Shown piece by piece: positions 1 through 9,795 of a stretch of 60,000 nt of DNA (position 1 is the stretch's first letter; each line of letters opens with the position of its first letter). The stretch comes from Bolinopsis microptera (Eukaryota > Ctenophora > Tentaculata > Lobata > Bolinopsidae), in NCBI RefSeq assembly GCF_026151205.1, contig NC_087074.1:8909726-8969725 (forward strand), written 5' to 3'. Made by a program: the position numbers and the translations under genes. The notes under the pieces were generated by a model. It had not been told where the DNA came from and made no database searches. It was given only the letters and a program-made list of their open reading frames with translations.

Positions 1-1
1 C

Positions 2-2452
2 ATTACAATGAAAATGTTTGGAATGGTACAGGTAGTTCAGGATATTACCCGCATTGCTAAACTAGGAAACAGAATCACAAAGACCACAATCGATGTTGTC
101 ATAGCAAACACTTACTCCAAGTTTCTTGACTGCAAAGTCCTTGATGATTGTATAGGAGATCATCAGTTCGTAAAGTTCATTGTCGATTTCAATGTGCATA
201 AGGCCTCAAAATTCAAGAAGTTACTAATAAGAGATCACAGCAAAATGAATGTTACTGCTCTTAAAGAATTTTTGGAAACTTGTGATTATAGACCAATAAT
301 AGATTCAACTAGTCTGAATGATGCAGTTGATGGTTTAAACGAACATATTGATCACTACTATGATCACTTCTGTCCAATTAAACAAATTAAGTGCCATAGT
401 GATTACATCCATAAGCCATCTCCAGAATTTTTAGAAAGTAAGAAATTGAAAGGGAAACTTTACCGTAAATTTTTAACACACAACAAGAACAGACGTATAC
501 ATCCAAATGGTCTTATACACTGTAATAAATGTGACTCATTATGGATGGCATATAAACGGCAGAGAAACTATTCAACCTATTTGTCTAGAATTAATAGGAA
601 GACTAACTTAGCAACAGAACTGAAAGCCAAGTGTGCCATGAATGATCTAAAGGGTGTATGGAAAACGATAAAGACAGCATCAAATCTGCCTGTTAAAGCT
701 AACAATATCAATAACAATCTTGATGCTGAAACCACCAATAAATATTTTGCTGAAATAGGTCCAAAGATCCAAGCAGAAGTGCAGCTGGAAAATGAAAATG
801 AATTTCTATCTTATCTACAAAATGAGCAGATTGACAACGAGACCAGCTTGAATAGCTTTACTGAAATAACTGAGTCCAATATCTTAGACTATGTGGCAAG
901 TATCCCTTGTAGCAAATCCACTAATGATCATATACCATTGAGAGTGTTTAGACAAATTTTACCTGCATTTATTGCTCCATTAACACATCTTGTAAATTTG
1001 AGTTTATCCAGTGGCATCATGCCAAACAGCTGCAAGGTTGCAAAAGTCACCCCAATCCATAAGGATGGTGATACTGAGAATCCTAGTAATTATCGACCAA
1101 TCTCAATTTTACCGATTCTTGGAAAGTGCATCGAATTTTGTGTGAACTCCCAACTGACTCAATATCTTGATGAAAAGGGAATACTTTCAGAGCATCGATA
1201 TGGTTTCCGTAAAGATCACTCTACAACTTATCTCATGTTAGATCTGTTTGATCGTATATTTACTGCTAAGAACAGTGCCAAGCATCCTGCAATTATCTTC
1301 CTGGACATCAGAAAGGCATTTGATACTGTTAACCATGATATTCTCATTCAAAAGCTGAAGCATTATGGAATAAAAGATACTGCATTGAGCTGGTTTAGGA
1401 GCTTCCTCACAGATAGATTACAGAAAACTAGAGTTGGGAGTAGGATAAGCAGTTTACATTCATTGAACTCTGGAGTGCCTCAAGGAAGTATATTAGGACC
1501 AATTCTATTCAGCATTTTTATCAATGACCTGCCTAATGCATGCCTATTTTCTAAACCTTATCTATTTGCTGATGACGGTGCATTATATTTTGACAATATA
1601 TCTAGAGGAAACTATGGTAACATCAAACAAGAGTTGAAATTAGTTATCAGATGGCTTCAGGCTAATAAACTATCCCTGAATAATGAAAAAACAAAACTAA
1701 TGATCCTTGACTCTAAGCCTAACCTTGATGCCATCCTTGTTGAAATTTGTGATGACCTTACTTTGGTAATCTGTGAAACTAAATCCCATAAGTACCTTGG
1801 ACTTATAGTTGACAGCAGATTGACATTTAATGAACATATTGATAACATTAAGAAAAAGATATCCAAAAGAATTGGTGCTATGTATAGATCAAAAAAACTT
1901 CTCCCTCTTAAGTTCAGGAAGATGTTTGCTAATGCACTTATGTTGCCACATTTTGACTACTTAGACACCATCTGGTCAAGAACATATAAAAAACGACTAG
2001 GAGAGTTAGATATCATGTACAAAAAGGTTGCTAAAATAGCCCTAGATGTAAACATCAGAGAGAGGTCGGTTAATGTATACAAAAATATGGGATGGCTTCC
2101 TCTCCATTTGAGACGACAGGTTCATCTTAGCTCATATATGTACCGTATAATCAATGAAACATGTCCAAAGCATTTTATCGGGAAATTCTCGTATATTTCT
2201 GGTGGATCACGTGAGGCAGAAAACTGCAATCTTTATACTCCTAAATCAAGATCTCACAAGGAGTTTAACTATCTAGGAACTAAGGCCTGGAACATATTAC
2301 CAACGTCCCTTAGAGAGTGTGACGACGTTAAGAAATTTTCTAAGTTATACAAAGAAACTCTTATGAATATGGTGCTAACTGATGAGAATTACCAAGGGGA
2401 TAACTCTTACGATAAATTCATGATCCCACCCAACACTAGCCAATGTATCTAG
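2..2452 (+). CDS. LINE (CR1-like) ORF2, 5' end outside window
   Basis: This is the C-terminal part of a non-LTR retrotransposon polyprotein, which nicks the target and copies the element's RNA at the nick. The frame is open at the window edge, so the first ATG (position 8) is not a credible start. Residues 1-70 resemble the end of an AP-endonuclease domain, with a GDH near residue 58. A complete reverse transcriptase follows: NYRPIS, YGFR, FLDIRKAFDTVNH, GVPQGSILGP and the catalytic FADD (Asp 522-523). The C-terminal tail has the Y-x-H-x-x-LP block typical of CR1/Jockey-type LINEs. No stop or frameshift is seen over 2.45 kb, so this copy may be fairly young. Its 3' UTR is interrupted by the Gypsy element at 2616. 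The CR1 clade assignment is inference; the LINE identity is firm. Confidence 0.9.
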   Translation: MTMKMFGMVQVVQDITRIAKLGNRITKTTIDVVIANTYSKFLDCKVLDDCIGDHQFVKFIVDFNVHKASKFKKLLIRDHSKMNVTALKEFLETCDYRPIIDSTSLNDAVDGLNEHIDHYYDHFCPIKQIKCHSDYIHKPSPEFLESKKLKGKLYRKFLTHNKNRRIHPNGLIHCNKCDSLWMAYKRQRNYSTYLSRINRKTNLATELKAKCAMNDLKGVWKTIKTASNLPVKANNINNNLDAETTNKYFAEIGPKIQAEVQLENENEFLSYLQNEQIDNETSLNSFTEITESNILDYVASIPCSKSTNDHIPLRVFRQILPAFIAPLTHLVNLSLSSGIMPNSCKVAKVTPIHKDGDTENPSNYRPISILPILGKCIEFCVNSQLTQYLDEKGILSEHRYGFRKDHSTTYLMLDLFDRIFTAKNSAKHPAIIFLDIRKAFDTVNHDILIQKLKHYGIKDTALSWFRSFLTDRLQKTRVGSRISSLHSLNSGVPQGSILGPILFSIFINDLPNACLFSKPYLFADDGALYFDNISRGNYGNIKQELKLVIRWLQANKLSLNNEKTKLMILDSKPNLDAILVEICDDLTLVICETKSHKYLGLIVDSRLTFNEHIDNIKKKISKRIGAMYRSKKLLPLKFRKMFANALMLPHFDYLDTIWSRTYKKRLGELDIMYKKVAKIALDVNIRERSVNVYKNMGWLPLHLRRQVHLSSYMYRIINETCPKHFIGKFSYISGGSREAENCNLYTPKSRSHKEFNYLGTKAWNILPTSLRECDDVKKFSKLYKETLMNMVLTDENYQGDNSYDKFMIPPNTSQCI

Positions 2453-2615
2453 GCAGTTATGTTATTTCGGTTAAGTTATCTCAGTACATAAGTGAATCCA
2501 ATCTATCCCCTGCAATCAAAGTATTTCCATGCCTATTAAGCTATTACAGGAAATTAGGAACATCAGTGGAAAGGTGCACTGTCAATCATTATTGCTCCAT
2601 ACCTCCAGTCCTCCT
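2453..2615 (+). other. LINE 3' UTR, segment before the Gypsy insertion
   Basis: Non-coding sequence follows the LINE stop codon. It ends in CTCCT (2611-2615), the left copy of the target duplication of the inserted LTR element. The UTR appears to resume at 7884. Confidence 0.6.
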
Positions 2616-2736
2616 TGTTATATATTGTATTATTACTATAATTCATATTGTTATATTTACTAATCATATTTACTAATCAATGAACTTCCCTAGCCTCTTA
2701 TGGCTAGTTCCAAATAGACTGTTCCTTGTTATATCA
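2616..2736 (+). repeat. 5' LTR of Gypsy element (121 bp)
   Basis: Starts TGTTATATATTG and ends GTTATATCA. It matches the repeat at 7758-7878 base for base by eye. It is short for a Gypsy LTR. A promoter and polyadenylation signal would be expected here, but no clear TATA box or AATAAA is evident. Confidence 0.93.
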
Positions 2737-2738
2737 AC

Positions 2739-2750
2739 TGGCGACGAGAT
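2739..2750 (+). promoter_or_regulatory. Probable tRNA primer-binding site
   Basis: TGGCGACGAGAT begins two bases after the 5' LTR, where the primer-binding site of an LTR element lies. TGG complements the universal tRNA CCA end. The following bases fit loosely with an arginine-type tRNA; the exact tRNA is not determined. The site overlaps the gag start codon at 2749. Confidence 0.6.
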
Positions 2751-3960
2751 GGCAAACAAGTTGGAGAACCTGTCACTAATGGCGGACGTGAAAAGTTGGT
2801 TAGAAAGGTTTGATTTTCACGCCCTGGCCAATTCTTGGATGGGGACAGTGCCGGACCTAGCAGAAGACAGCAGTAACGCAGCAGAGCGAACCTTGATCAT
2901 AAAAAAGAATGTAGCGGTGTTCATATCTAAATGTGATGCTGAAATATTCAAGCTTTTAAAAGCTTTGTGTGCGCCGGAGAATGTAGCTGACTCGAACCAT
3001 CCTAGACTGAGGAAGTTGTTATTGGACCACCTGGCACCGGCACCTACTAAATTCGCTCAAAGGCACAAATTTAGGAGTGGACGTCAGCAGTCAGATGAGT
3101 CTGGAGCCAGCTTTATATCAAGATTAAGGTCACTGGCAAATGAGTGTGAATTTGGCACAAACTATAACGAAGCTTTGCTAGATCAGATTCTGTGCGGTCT
3201 GAAGGACGAGAAACTGGTATCGGAACTGTTGGTCAAAACAGATTTGGATCTGGAAACAGCCATAAGAGAAGCGCTCAACAGAGAGCAAGCTCAGAAAGAG
3301 GCTCAAGGAATGCATGGTAGTATGTCTGCCACAGTGAACAGTGTTAAGTATAGTAAACATCCAACATTCAAGAGAACAGTAAATAACCCTTATCTGAAGA
3401 AGGGGGAGTCATCTCAAATGGACAAAAAACAATATCAGCCGGAAAATCGGGACTCAAACAACAAATCAAAAACCAAGTGTAAGAAGTGTGGTTTAAGGGG
3501 TCATGAGGCTGATAAATGTGAGGTGAGATGTTACAAATGTTCGGGACTTGGGCACATCAGTAGCAAGTGTAGGAATAATTGGAACAAGCGAGATGTCAAC
3601 AATGTAGACAGCGATGCAGAACTACAAGAGTTTGACGACAACTGCAACAGCATTCTCGACGAGGAGTTTTATGGGCTTCAGTGTAACTTCATAGAAGTTA
3701 ATGAGCGATCACAGTTGCATGATAATTGTTCCATAATTGTAAATTCTTTGGGGATTTGTACGATTTCTCGGTTGCATGAAAATATTGCTGATTCCAAGTT
3801 TAAATTGAATAGTGCTGAATCTAATTCTAATTCCGATAAATTGATTTATGATGTAAACCAGTTGGAAGGTAAACCGACAGTTGATGTATTGATTAACGGT
3901 AAAATCTTAAATATGGAATTTGATTCTGGTTCGGCGGTATCTACTATCTGTTGTCAGTAA
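2749..3960 (+). CDS. Gypsy gag, with start of protease
   Basis: This encodes the nucleocapsid-type structural protein that packages element RNA. I chose the ATG at 2749, just after the primer site; the in-frame ATG at 2680 lies inside the LTR. From 2749 the product is 403 aa. Two CCHC zinc knuckles (C-x2-C-x4-H-x4-C) sit at residues 244-257 and 261-274. Near the C terminus the frame enters an aspartic protease and contains its catalytic D-S-G, then stops at 3958-3960. The rest of the protease lies in the pol frame, so translation would have to shift frame at this overlap, or this copy carries an indel. Confidence 0.88.
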   Translation: MANKLENLSLMADVKSWLERFDFHALANSWMGTVPDLAEDSSNAAERTLIIKKNVAVFISKCDAEIFKLLKALCAPENVADSNHPRLRKLLLDHLAPAPTKFAQRHKFRSGRQQSDESGASFISRLRSLANECEFGTNYNEALLDQILCGLKDEKLVSELLVKTDLDLETAIREALNREQAQKEAQGMHGSMSATVNSVKYSKHPTFKRTVNNPYLKKGESSQMDKKQYQPENRDSNNKSKTKCKKCGLRGHEADKCEVRCYKCSGLGHISSKCRNNWNKRDVNNVDSDAELQEFDDNCNSILDEEFYGLQCNFIEVNERSQLHDNCSIIVNSLGICTISRLHENIADSKFKLNSAESNSNSDKLIYDVNQLEGKPTVDVLINGKILNMEFDSGSAVSTICCQ

Positions 3961-6900
3961 ACGTGTCTTAGTGTCCTGTGGTTTGTCAAGTTTAACATTA
4001 CAACCCAGCAGGAAAACACTGAGAGTGGCTAGTGGACAGCAGGTGATCGTGGATGGCTATGCAGTGGTGGATGTGACAATGAATGGTAAAAAAGTTCCGG
4101 ACTTGCACTTGTATGTAGCCGAGGATTTCCCAACTTTGTTAGGGAGACCCTGGATAACAAAGTTCTGTGGTGAGAACTGGCTAGACAAGCTGCTAAGTAC
4201 CAGGTTGGTCAACCGTTTGGCAATTGAGACAACCCAGCGTTCTGAAGATTCTCAGCAGGTGAACAACTGTGAGAAATGTGCAGGTAGCGACGGTAGAGGG
4301 GGACCAATGATGCAAACTGATGGGACCAACGTGAAGAATGATTTAAAACTGAATGATGACTGTACCAGAGTGGATCAGTGCAGAAGTTTGGAGGAGCTCA
4401 AACTGAGTGATGTGTTCAAATCGGGACTTGGACTAGTGAAGGATGTGGAGGCGAGTTTGGTCCTGCGAGACAACTCCAAGCCTATAATGTTGAAGGCTAG
4501 AAACCTGCCGTATGCCTTGAGACACAAAGTTGAGGATGAACTTAACTCAATGGTTGAAAGCGGTATCCTGTCCAAAGTAGATGATAGCCCGTGGGGGACT
4601 CCTCTAGTTCCAGTAAAGAAAGACGGAGGTGAGTCTGTTCGAATATGTGGAGACTACAAGTCAACGTTGAACAAGTGTGTGAGCACCCGACAGTACCCTT
4701 TGCCCACAGCGGAAGAGTGCTTTAATACAGTTCGGGGTGGCCTAAAGTTTTCAAAAGTGGACATCAAGAAAGCTTACAATAACATCCAGATTAGAGAGGA
4801 GGACCGAGTCTTGACGACACTTAACACACACAAAGGACTGTACCAATGGAATAGATTACCCTATGGTATCAGTAGTTCTGCAGCAATCTTTCAGTCAATA
4901 ATGGATGATACCCTACGCGGTGTGCCGATGACTTGTTGCAGAATAGATGATATCCTAATATCGGGTAAAAATGACGAAGAGCACTTGATTAACCTGAACA
5001 GAGTGATTTCTCGCTTGGAGAGACGTGGATTCAAGTGCAAACTCGAGAAAACCTGCCTTATGGAGAAAGAAGTGATTTACTTGGGACACCGAGTATCAGC
5101 AGAGGGGATACAACCGGTACAGAGTAAAGTAGACAGTTTAAAGTTGGCTCCTGAACCCAAAAACGTGGACCAACTGGTCAGTTTTCTGGGTGCAGTGAAC
5201 TACTATCGACGATATTTACCGAACCTGTCATCTGTTATTGCTCCCCTAGATAGGTTAAGAGCAAAGGGAGTGCCGTGGAAGTGGTCCAATGAGGAGCATG
5301 AAGCGTTCCAAAGTTTGAAGAACTTGTTGTGTTCTCGTCGTGTGTTGACATTCTACAACCCTAAGCTACCTCTGAAACTCGATACGGATGCGTCTAAATC
5401 TGGAATAGGAGCAGTATTATCTCACATAATGCCTAATGGAGAAGAACGCCCGATCGAGTATGTGTCACGAACCTTATCGTCTGCAGAAAGGAACTATGCA
5501 CAAATGGACAAAGAAGCTTTGGCAATAGTATGGTCAATAAAGAGACTGCATATCTATCTCTATGGAAGGAGATTTAAACTGGTCACGGATCACAAAGCTT
5601 TAGTTCGAATCTTTGGAGACAAACCAATTCCTGAGATGACAGCTAACCGGATAACAAGGTGGGCCTTGTTCCTGATGAACTACCAATACGACATCGAGTA
5701 TCGCACCACAAAAGATCACGCAAATTGTGATATGCTGTCGAGACTACCAAAGGAGGTGAGACACCCAACTGTGGTTAAAGATGACTGTTTGGATATGTTT
5801 TCTCTGACAGTGAGTGAAGCCATGCTCAACGCCGAGTTGGTGGCTCGAGAAACGAAGAAAGATCCGATACTGAGCAAGGTTTTGTGTTATATTCTGGAAG
5901 GATGGCCAGATTACCTGAAATGTGAGGGAGAACTAGCATCTTTTTGGAGCAGGAGAGACGAGCTGACAGTGGAACTAGGCTGTGTGACCTGGGGAGCTCG
6001 AGTGGTCATCCCTGTAAAGTTGAGAGATACTGTGATACGTATATTACATTCGACCCACATTGGTATGTCAGGTATGAAGAGCTTAGCTCGTTCTTATGTA
6101 TACTGGCCTCGTCTTGACACACAAATCGAGGATACTGCTCGGACGTGTGAGACGTGTGGCAAGTACGGTAAGAACCTACCCAAACTGGTAGATCATCCGT
6201 GGGCTAGAGCAACAGCACCATTCCAACGGGTCCATGTAGACTTTGCTGGGCCTTTCTTAGGCAGTATGTGGCTCTTACTGGTAGATGCTTATAGTAAATG
6301 GCCTGAAGTAATTCAGATGAATGCTAATACAACATCTAGAGCAACAATTCGTGCATTAAGATCGATATTTGCACGAACAGGTATTCCTATGACACTAGTA
6401 TCCGACAATGGACCCCAGTTTGTGTCTGAGGAAATCGAGAGTTACCTGCGCTCCAACGGAGTGAAACACGTCACAGTTCCGACCTATAGCCCAAAGTCAA
6501 ACGGAATTTGTGAACGCTTGGTGCAAACCTTTAAAGGAGCTTTAAAGAAAATGAATGAGTCGAGTAAAGACGTGAGTAAAAATCTATATGATTTCCTGTT
6601 AACATATAGAAACACCCCGCATTCGTCTACTGGACAAACACCAGCAGTTTTAGCTTGGAACAGATCGCTGAGGTTTAGTCTACACCAGATAAAACCAGCC
6701 GACCACATGAAGGTTCAAGCTTTACAGACAGAGAAACTGCAAAAAGTCGTAGATGAGCAAAAAAAGACACGAGAATTTATGGAGAACCAACAAGTTTTTG
6801 TACGAATGGACAATCGAGGACCGTGGGTACAAGCTCGAGTGATCAAGAGATACGGTGATAACTCAAACAACTACGCAATCCAGCACGAAGGCAGAGTGGT

Positions 6901-7351
6901 TAAGAAACACGCAGATGTGCTAAAACCTAGATACTCACCGGTAATTAGTATGAAGAGAGATGATGTACCCGAGAGTCAAAGACGACGGTTGACAGAGGAC
7001 GGGGACCGATATTTAATGATGAAGGGTCAAAAACTAAACGAGGTCCTGGAACGTAGACGACAGAGAGCGGAGTCACATATACCTGTTTCCGACCACATGA
7101 CAACAAATGTTATTCCTCAGCAGTCAGCTCGATCAGCTTCACCTGTGGAGCAACCAGGTAGGTTAGTCCGTGAGTCCCAGTCGAGTCCGATTGTAAATAG
7201 TGAGTTAGTGTCTGGTTCGTCCGTGATTAGTAGCTCTAGCGTAGCGTCTAACAGTCCGTCTGTAGTCCGTCCGTCTGTAGCCAGACCAGATGAAAGGCCG
7301 AGTAGAAGGGCTAAGACTAATGCACTGATAAAGATGAAAGAGATGACGTAA
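3920..7351 (+). CDS. Gypsy pol: protease end, RT, RNase H, integrase
   Basis: The polyprotein frame overlaps gag by about 40 nt and has no credible ATG at its start, so it is presumably expressed by frameshifting. In order it holds: the C-terminal half of an aspartic protease (LLGRPW near residue 75); reverse transcriptase (about 190-430, with FSKVDIKKAY and LPYGISSS); RNase H (DTDAS, then E, then TDHKAL); an integrase zinc finger (H-x3-H and C-x2-C); the integrase core (HVDFAG, SDNGPQF, and E in the SPKSNGICERLVQTFK block); and a chromatin-facing tail. The RT active-site motif reads C-R-I-D-D (Asp 343-344), with Arg where nearly all RTs have Tyr or Phe. The whole 1,143-codon frame is open. 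Confidence 0.92.
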   Translation: MILVRRYLLSVVSKRVLVSCGLSSLTLQPSRKTLRVASGQQVIVDGYAVVDVTMNGKKVPDLHLYVAEDFPTLLGRPWITKFCGENWLDKLLSTRLVNRLAIETTQRSEDSQQVNNCEKCAGSDGRGGPMMQTDGTNVKNDLKLNDDCTRVDQCRSLEELKLSDVFKSGLGLVKDVEASLVLRDNSKPIMLKARNLPYALRHKVEDELNSMVESGILSKVDDSPWGTPLVPVKKDGGESVRICGDYKSTLNKCVSTRQYPLPTAEECFNTVRGGLKFSKVDIKKAYNNIQIREEDRVLTTLNTHKGLYQWNRLPYGISSSAAIFQSIMDDTLRGVPMTCCRIDDILISGKNDEEHLINLNRVISRLERRGFKCKLEKTCLMEKEVIYLGHRVSAEGIQPVQSKVDSLKLAPEPKNVDQLVSFLGAVNYYRRYLPNLSSVIAPLDRLRAKGVPWKWSNEEHEAFQSLKNLLCSRRVLTFYNPKLPLKLDTDASKSGIGAVLSHIMPNGEERPIEYVSRTLSSAERNYAQMDKEALAIVWSIKRLHIYLYGRRFKLVTDHKALVRIFGDKPIPEMTANRITRWALFLMNYQYDIEYRTTKDHANCDMLSRLPKEVRHPTVVKDDCLDMFSLTVSEAMLNAELVARETKKDPILSKVLCYILEGWPDYLKCEGELASFWSRRDELTVELGCVTWGARVVIPVKLRDTVIRILHSTHIGMSGMKSLARSYVYWPRLDTQIEDTARTCETCGKYGKNLPKLVDHPWARATAPFQRVHVDFAGPFLGSMWLLLVDAYSKWPEVIQMNANTTSRATIRALRSIFARTGIPMTLVSDNGPQFVSEEIESYLRSNGVKHVTVPTYSPKSNGICERLVQTFKGALKKMNESSKDVSKNLYDFLLTYRNTPHSSTGQTPAVLAWNRSLRFSLHQIKPADHMKVQALQTEKLQKVVDEQKKTREFMENQQVFVRMDNRGPWVQARVIKRYGDNSNNYAIQHEGRVVKKHADVLKPRYSPVISMKRDDVPESQRRRLTEDGDRYLMMKGQKLNEVLERRRQRAESHIPVSDHMTTNVIPQQSARSASPVEQPGRLVRESQSSPIVNSELVSGSSVISSSSVASNSPSVVRPSVARPDERPSRRAKTNALIKMKEMT

Positions 7352-7746
7352 GGGTATTTGAGCTAAAATATGTAATATTTTGGCCTTGTAATTGTAAATA
7401 ATTTTTCGGACAGATGTTATATTAAGACATTATTTTTATCGTTACCGTTTTATAGATGTTATAATAAGACAGAGAAATAATTTTACAGTTTTTTTTACTT
7501 TAATGTTTATTGTGAACCGTTTGATAATGTGAGTTTTCAATATTTGAAATGTGGAGAGTAATAGTGACAGTCAACCGAGCGCCAAGTGAGGGCCGGTATT
7601 GGACTGGAAAGAATATGTATGTAACGCGCGGACGCCAAACAGTTCTTGACCGAACAAAAGCAATAGCGCTAAACATTTAGCGATTGACTTTTGGTCGCGC
7701 GCGCGCGCCGCAGACCAGGCGAGATCAGAACTGTTCGGTTAACCTA

Positions 7747-7757
7747 GCGAGGGGAAT
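7747..7757 (+). other. Polypurine tract of Gypsy element
   Basis: GCGAGGGGAAT lies directly before the 3' LTR, where the plus-strand primer of an LTR element sits. The 400 bp between the pol stop and this tract are non-coding and include a GCGC-rich stretch near 7695-7715. Confidence 0.7.
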
Positions 7758-7878
7758 TGTTATATATTGTATTATTACTATAATTCATATTGTTATATTT
7801 ACTAATCATATTTACTAATCAATGAACTTCCCTAGCCTCTTATGGCTAGTTCCAAATAGACTGTTCCTTGTTATATCA
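7758..7878 (+). repeat. 3' LTR of Gypsy element (121 bp)
   Basis: Same length and same sequence by eye as 2616-2736. It is followed by CTCCT at 7879-7883, matching the bases before the 5' LTR. Confidence 0.93.
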
Positions 7879-7883
7879 CTCCT

Positions 7884-8200
7884 GTTATGTGCAATTCTCA
7901 CTGCTATGTATGCTCCTCATTTGTATCAATTATATTGATGCTACATTGTTATTGAATATGAAATAATTTTCAACCGTATTAATTTATTAACTTATTGTAA
8001 ATAGCAAGTTTGACAAAGGGATTACGTTTATTTTACCCGTAGTTCGTTTAAGTTTAGTATTGTAAATAGTTAATTTGACGAAGGGAATACGTCTATTTTA
8101 CCCTGAGTTATGTTTTAGTTCAATCTTGACACAATTTTAAAATTATAATTTAATTATTTTATATATATGTATTGTCCATAACTAGGGTGGCCTGCTAACA
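7884..8200 (+). other. Probable continuation of the LINE 3' UTR
   Basis: AT-rich non-coding sequence that would be contiguous with 2453-2615 before the Gypsy insertion. It holds two imperfect ~50-bp tandem units (about 7993-8043 and 8059-8109), each with TATTGTAAATAG and a TTTGAC(A/G)AAGGG core followed by TCTATTTTACCC or GTTTATTTTACCC. The true LINE end cannot be located. Confidence 0.45.
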
Positions 8201-8688
8201 GAACCATGATCTGCCTTGATTCATCCTTCAGCACAGAGAAAAGCTCCTTTTTTTATACATTATGATTACAGAGGATCTGATATTTAGATATATATTGCTG
8301 TGCTGTAAAAATTGACTTTATTTATTTATTTATTTATTTATTTTAATAGTCAATAGTTAATAGTAATAGTTAATAGTAATATGTTTACAGTATGCACTGC
8401 AGGCATGGCATGGCTCCACCGTGTAGGTGGGAGTGGGTGCGCACCTACCCAAAGGATGTTGCACCCACTCAGTTTGGACTTGCACCCACCCGAACGATTT
8501 ACAAATTTGTACACCAAAATTGTCAAATTTTGTATAAATTACATTATTTTATACTAATTCTTATGTCTAATCAGTTAATTTGTTTGATTACTTTCTTCTG
8601 ACTTCTACTCAATTGAAACTGTTTTGAGAGATATTAAAATACGTTTAGGTCTAGGAAGATAAAATTCGAAAATTTTCCAGGGGGCTTC

Positions 8689-8719
<31 letters not shown>

Positions 8720-9679
8720 TAGCAAACTGAACTTATCGCAAATTACAAAAGATAAGAGAGCTCGATAATTGCAACGTAGGCTACACTGACTACACGAATC
8801 TTACTCATTTTTATCACACGAAATAAACAAATTTTTATCACACCATTGAACTGTGATATCATTTAGTATTAAACGGATTAATTAAACGGATTAAACGATT
8901 CAAAAGTCAAATTACAATTGTAATGTCTGACCCAATATAAAAAGTAAATTTACCCAAAAGTCAAAAATTATATAATATATTATATATATGTACAGGAGAA
9001 TGAGAATAAAATTGCAACCACCATAATTATAATAAAGCCTCTACAAATAAAAGCCTCTACAAATAAATGATCCCCGTAAATCTTCTGAATGAGATTTATT
9101 GTTTTATTATTATTTTTTTACTTTAGGGAATCTTCGTTCATGCGCTTTCATAAGGAACCTTGCTAGATCTCCGATGGTTGTATGGTGTGTGACGATCTGT
9201 CCAATATCAAAATTTATAAAAACCCTTTAAGTAGTAGCCAATTCAATTGATTGGCTCTACATTTATATTTAGGTCTGCTATTTAAACATTATACTTAATG
9301 CTGATGACTCCAGTGAAAGGGCTGGTGACTCTAGTGAAAGTTCTGGTGACGATGAGAAAGACCATAAACCAGGGATTCCTTCGGGAGCATGTACTAGATT
9401 ATATCCAAAGTTTGTTCGCCAATGGGGTGTGTCTGGGTGTCAAAGATCTTCAAGGTGGGTGCTACTTGTGATGAACTCTAGAAGGATGGGGTGGTAATAC
9501 TCGGTCTGGCCGTCTGGAAGCCCATAGAATTCCAGTTCAGAAACCGAGTAAGGAGGTGCGGCTACTGATGAGAAGCCTCCTTAAAGTTTATTTGGGTTAG
9601 AAACGACATCTGGGTCCCTACCCTTGCACAAGATTATTTTCAATTTTCTTGTTGTGTTCCACAATTATACTTAATATTT
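8201..9679. other. Non-coding stretch with simple repeats
   Basis: No gene is supported. It contains a (TTTA)n microsatellite at about 8320-8344 and a 30-base C homopolymer at 8690-8719. A doubled AAGCCTCTACAAATAAA lies near 9035-9068. A short serine/acid-rich open stretch near 9297-9510 on the plus strand looks weakly coding-like (DSSE-type residues), but it has no start, no recognisable domain and no clear splice sites. Confidence 0.5.
8690..8719 (+). repeat. C30 homopolymer
   Basis: Thirty consecutive C residues preceded by GGGGGCTTCA. G or C runs of 14-25 also occur at 29592-29605, 40735-40755 and 41451-41475. Exact run length is prone to sequencing error. Confidence 0.85.
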
Positions 9680-9795
9680 GACGGATGTTACTTGTCTAAC
9701 TTTCTAATTCGAAGTAGCGCGCGCCGCTTTCTCTTCTATGGCAGGTTCAAAGTGCTACGAAGTAGCGCGCCTCGGGCCAAACCATTAACAATGGT
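9680..9795 (+). repeat. Dispersed ~117-bp repeat, copy A
   Basis: Runs from GACGGATGTTAC to CATTAACAATGGT and matches 10785-10903 with substitutions and small indels. Each copy contains CGAAGTAGCGCGC twice. It is non-coding; its family is unknown. Confidence 0.75.

Larger units (their letters stand above)
2616..7878 (+). mobile_element. Complete Ty3/Gypsy LTR retrotransposon
   Basis: A 5,263-bp element bounded by two 121-bp direct repeats that begin TG and end CA. It is flanked by the 5-bp target duplication CTCCT (2611-2615 and 7879-7883). The order is LTR, primer-binding site, gag, pol (protease, reverse transcriptase, RNase H, integrase), purine tract, LTR. No envelope-like ORF is present. 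I read the two LTRs as identical, which together with long open frames implies recent insertion. RT before integrase places it in Ty3/Gypsy. Two oddities, the split protease and an altered catalytic motif in RT, are listed as findings. Confidence 0.95.
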
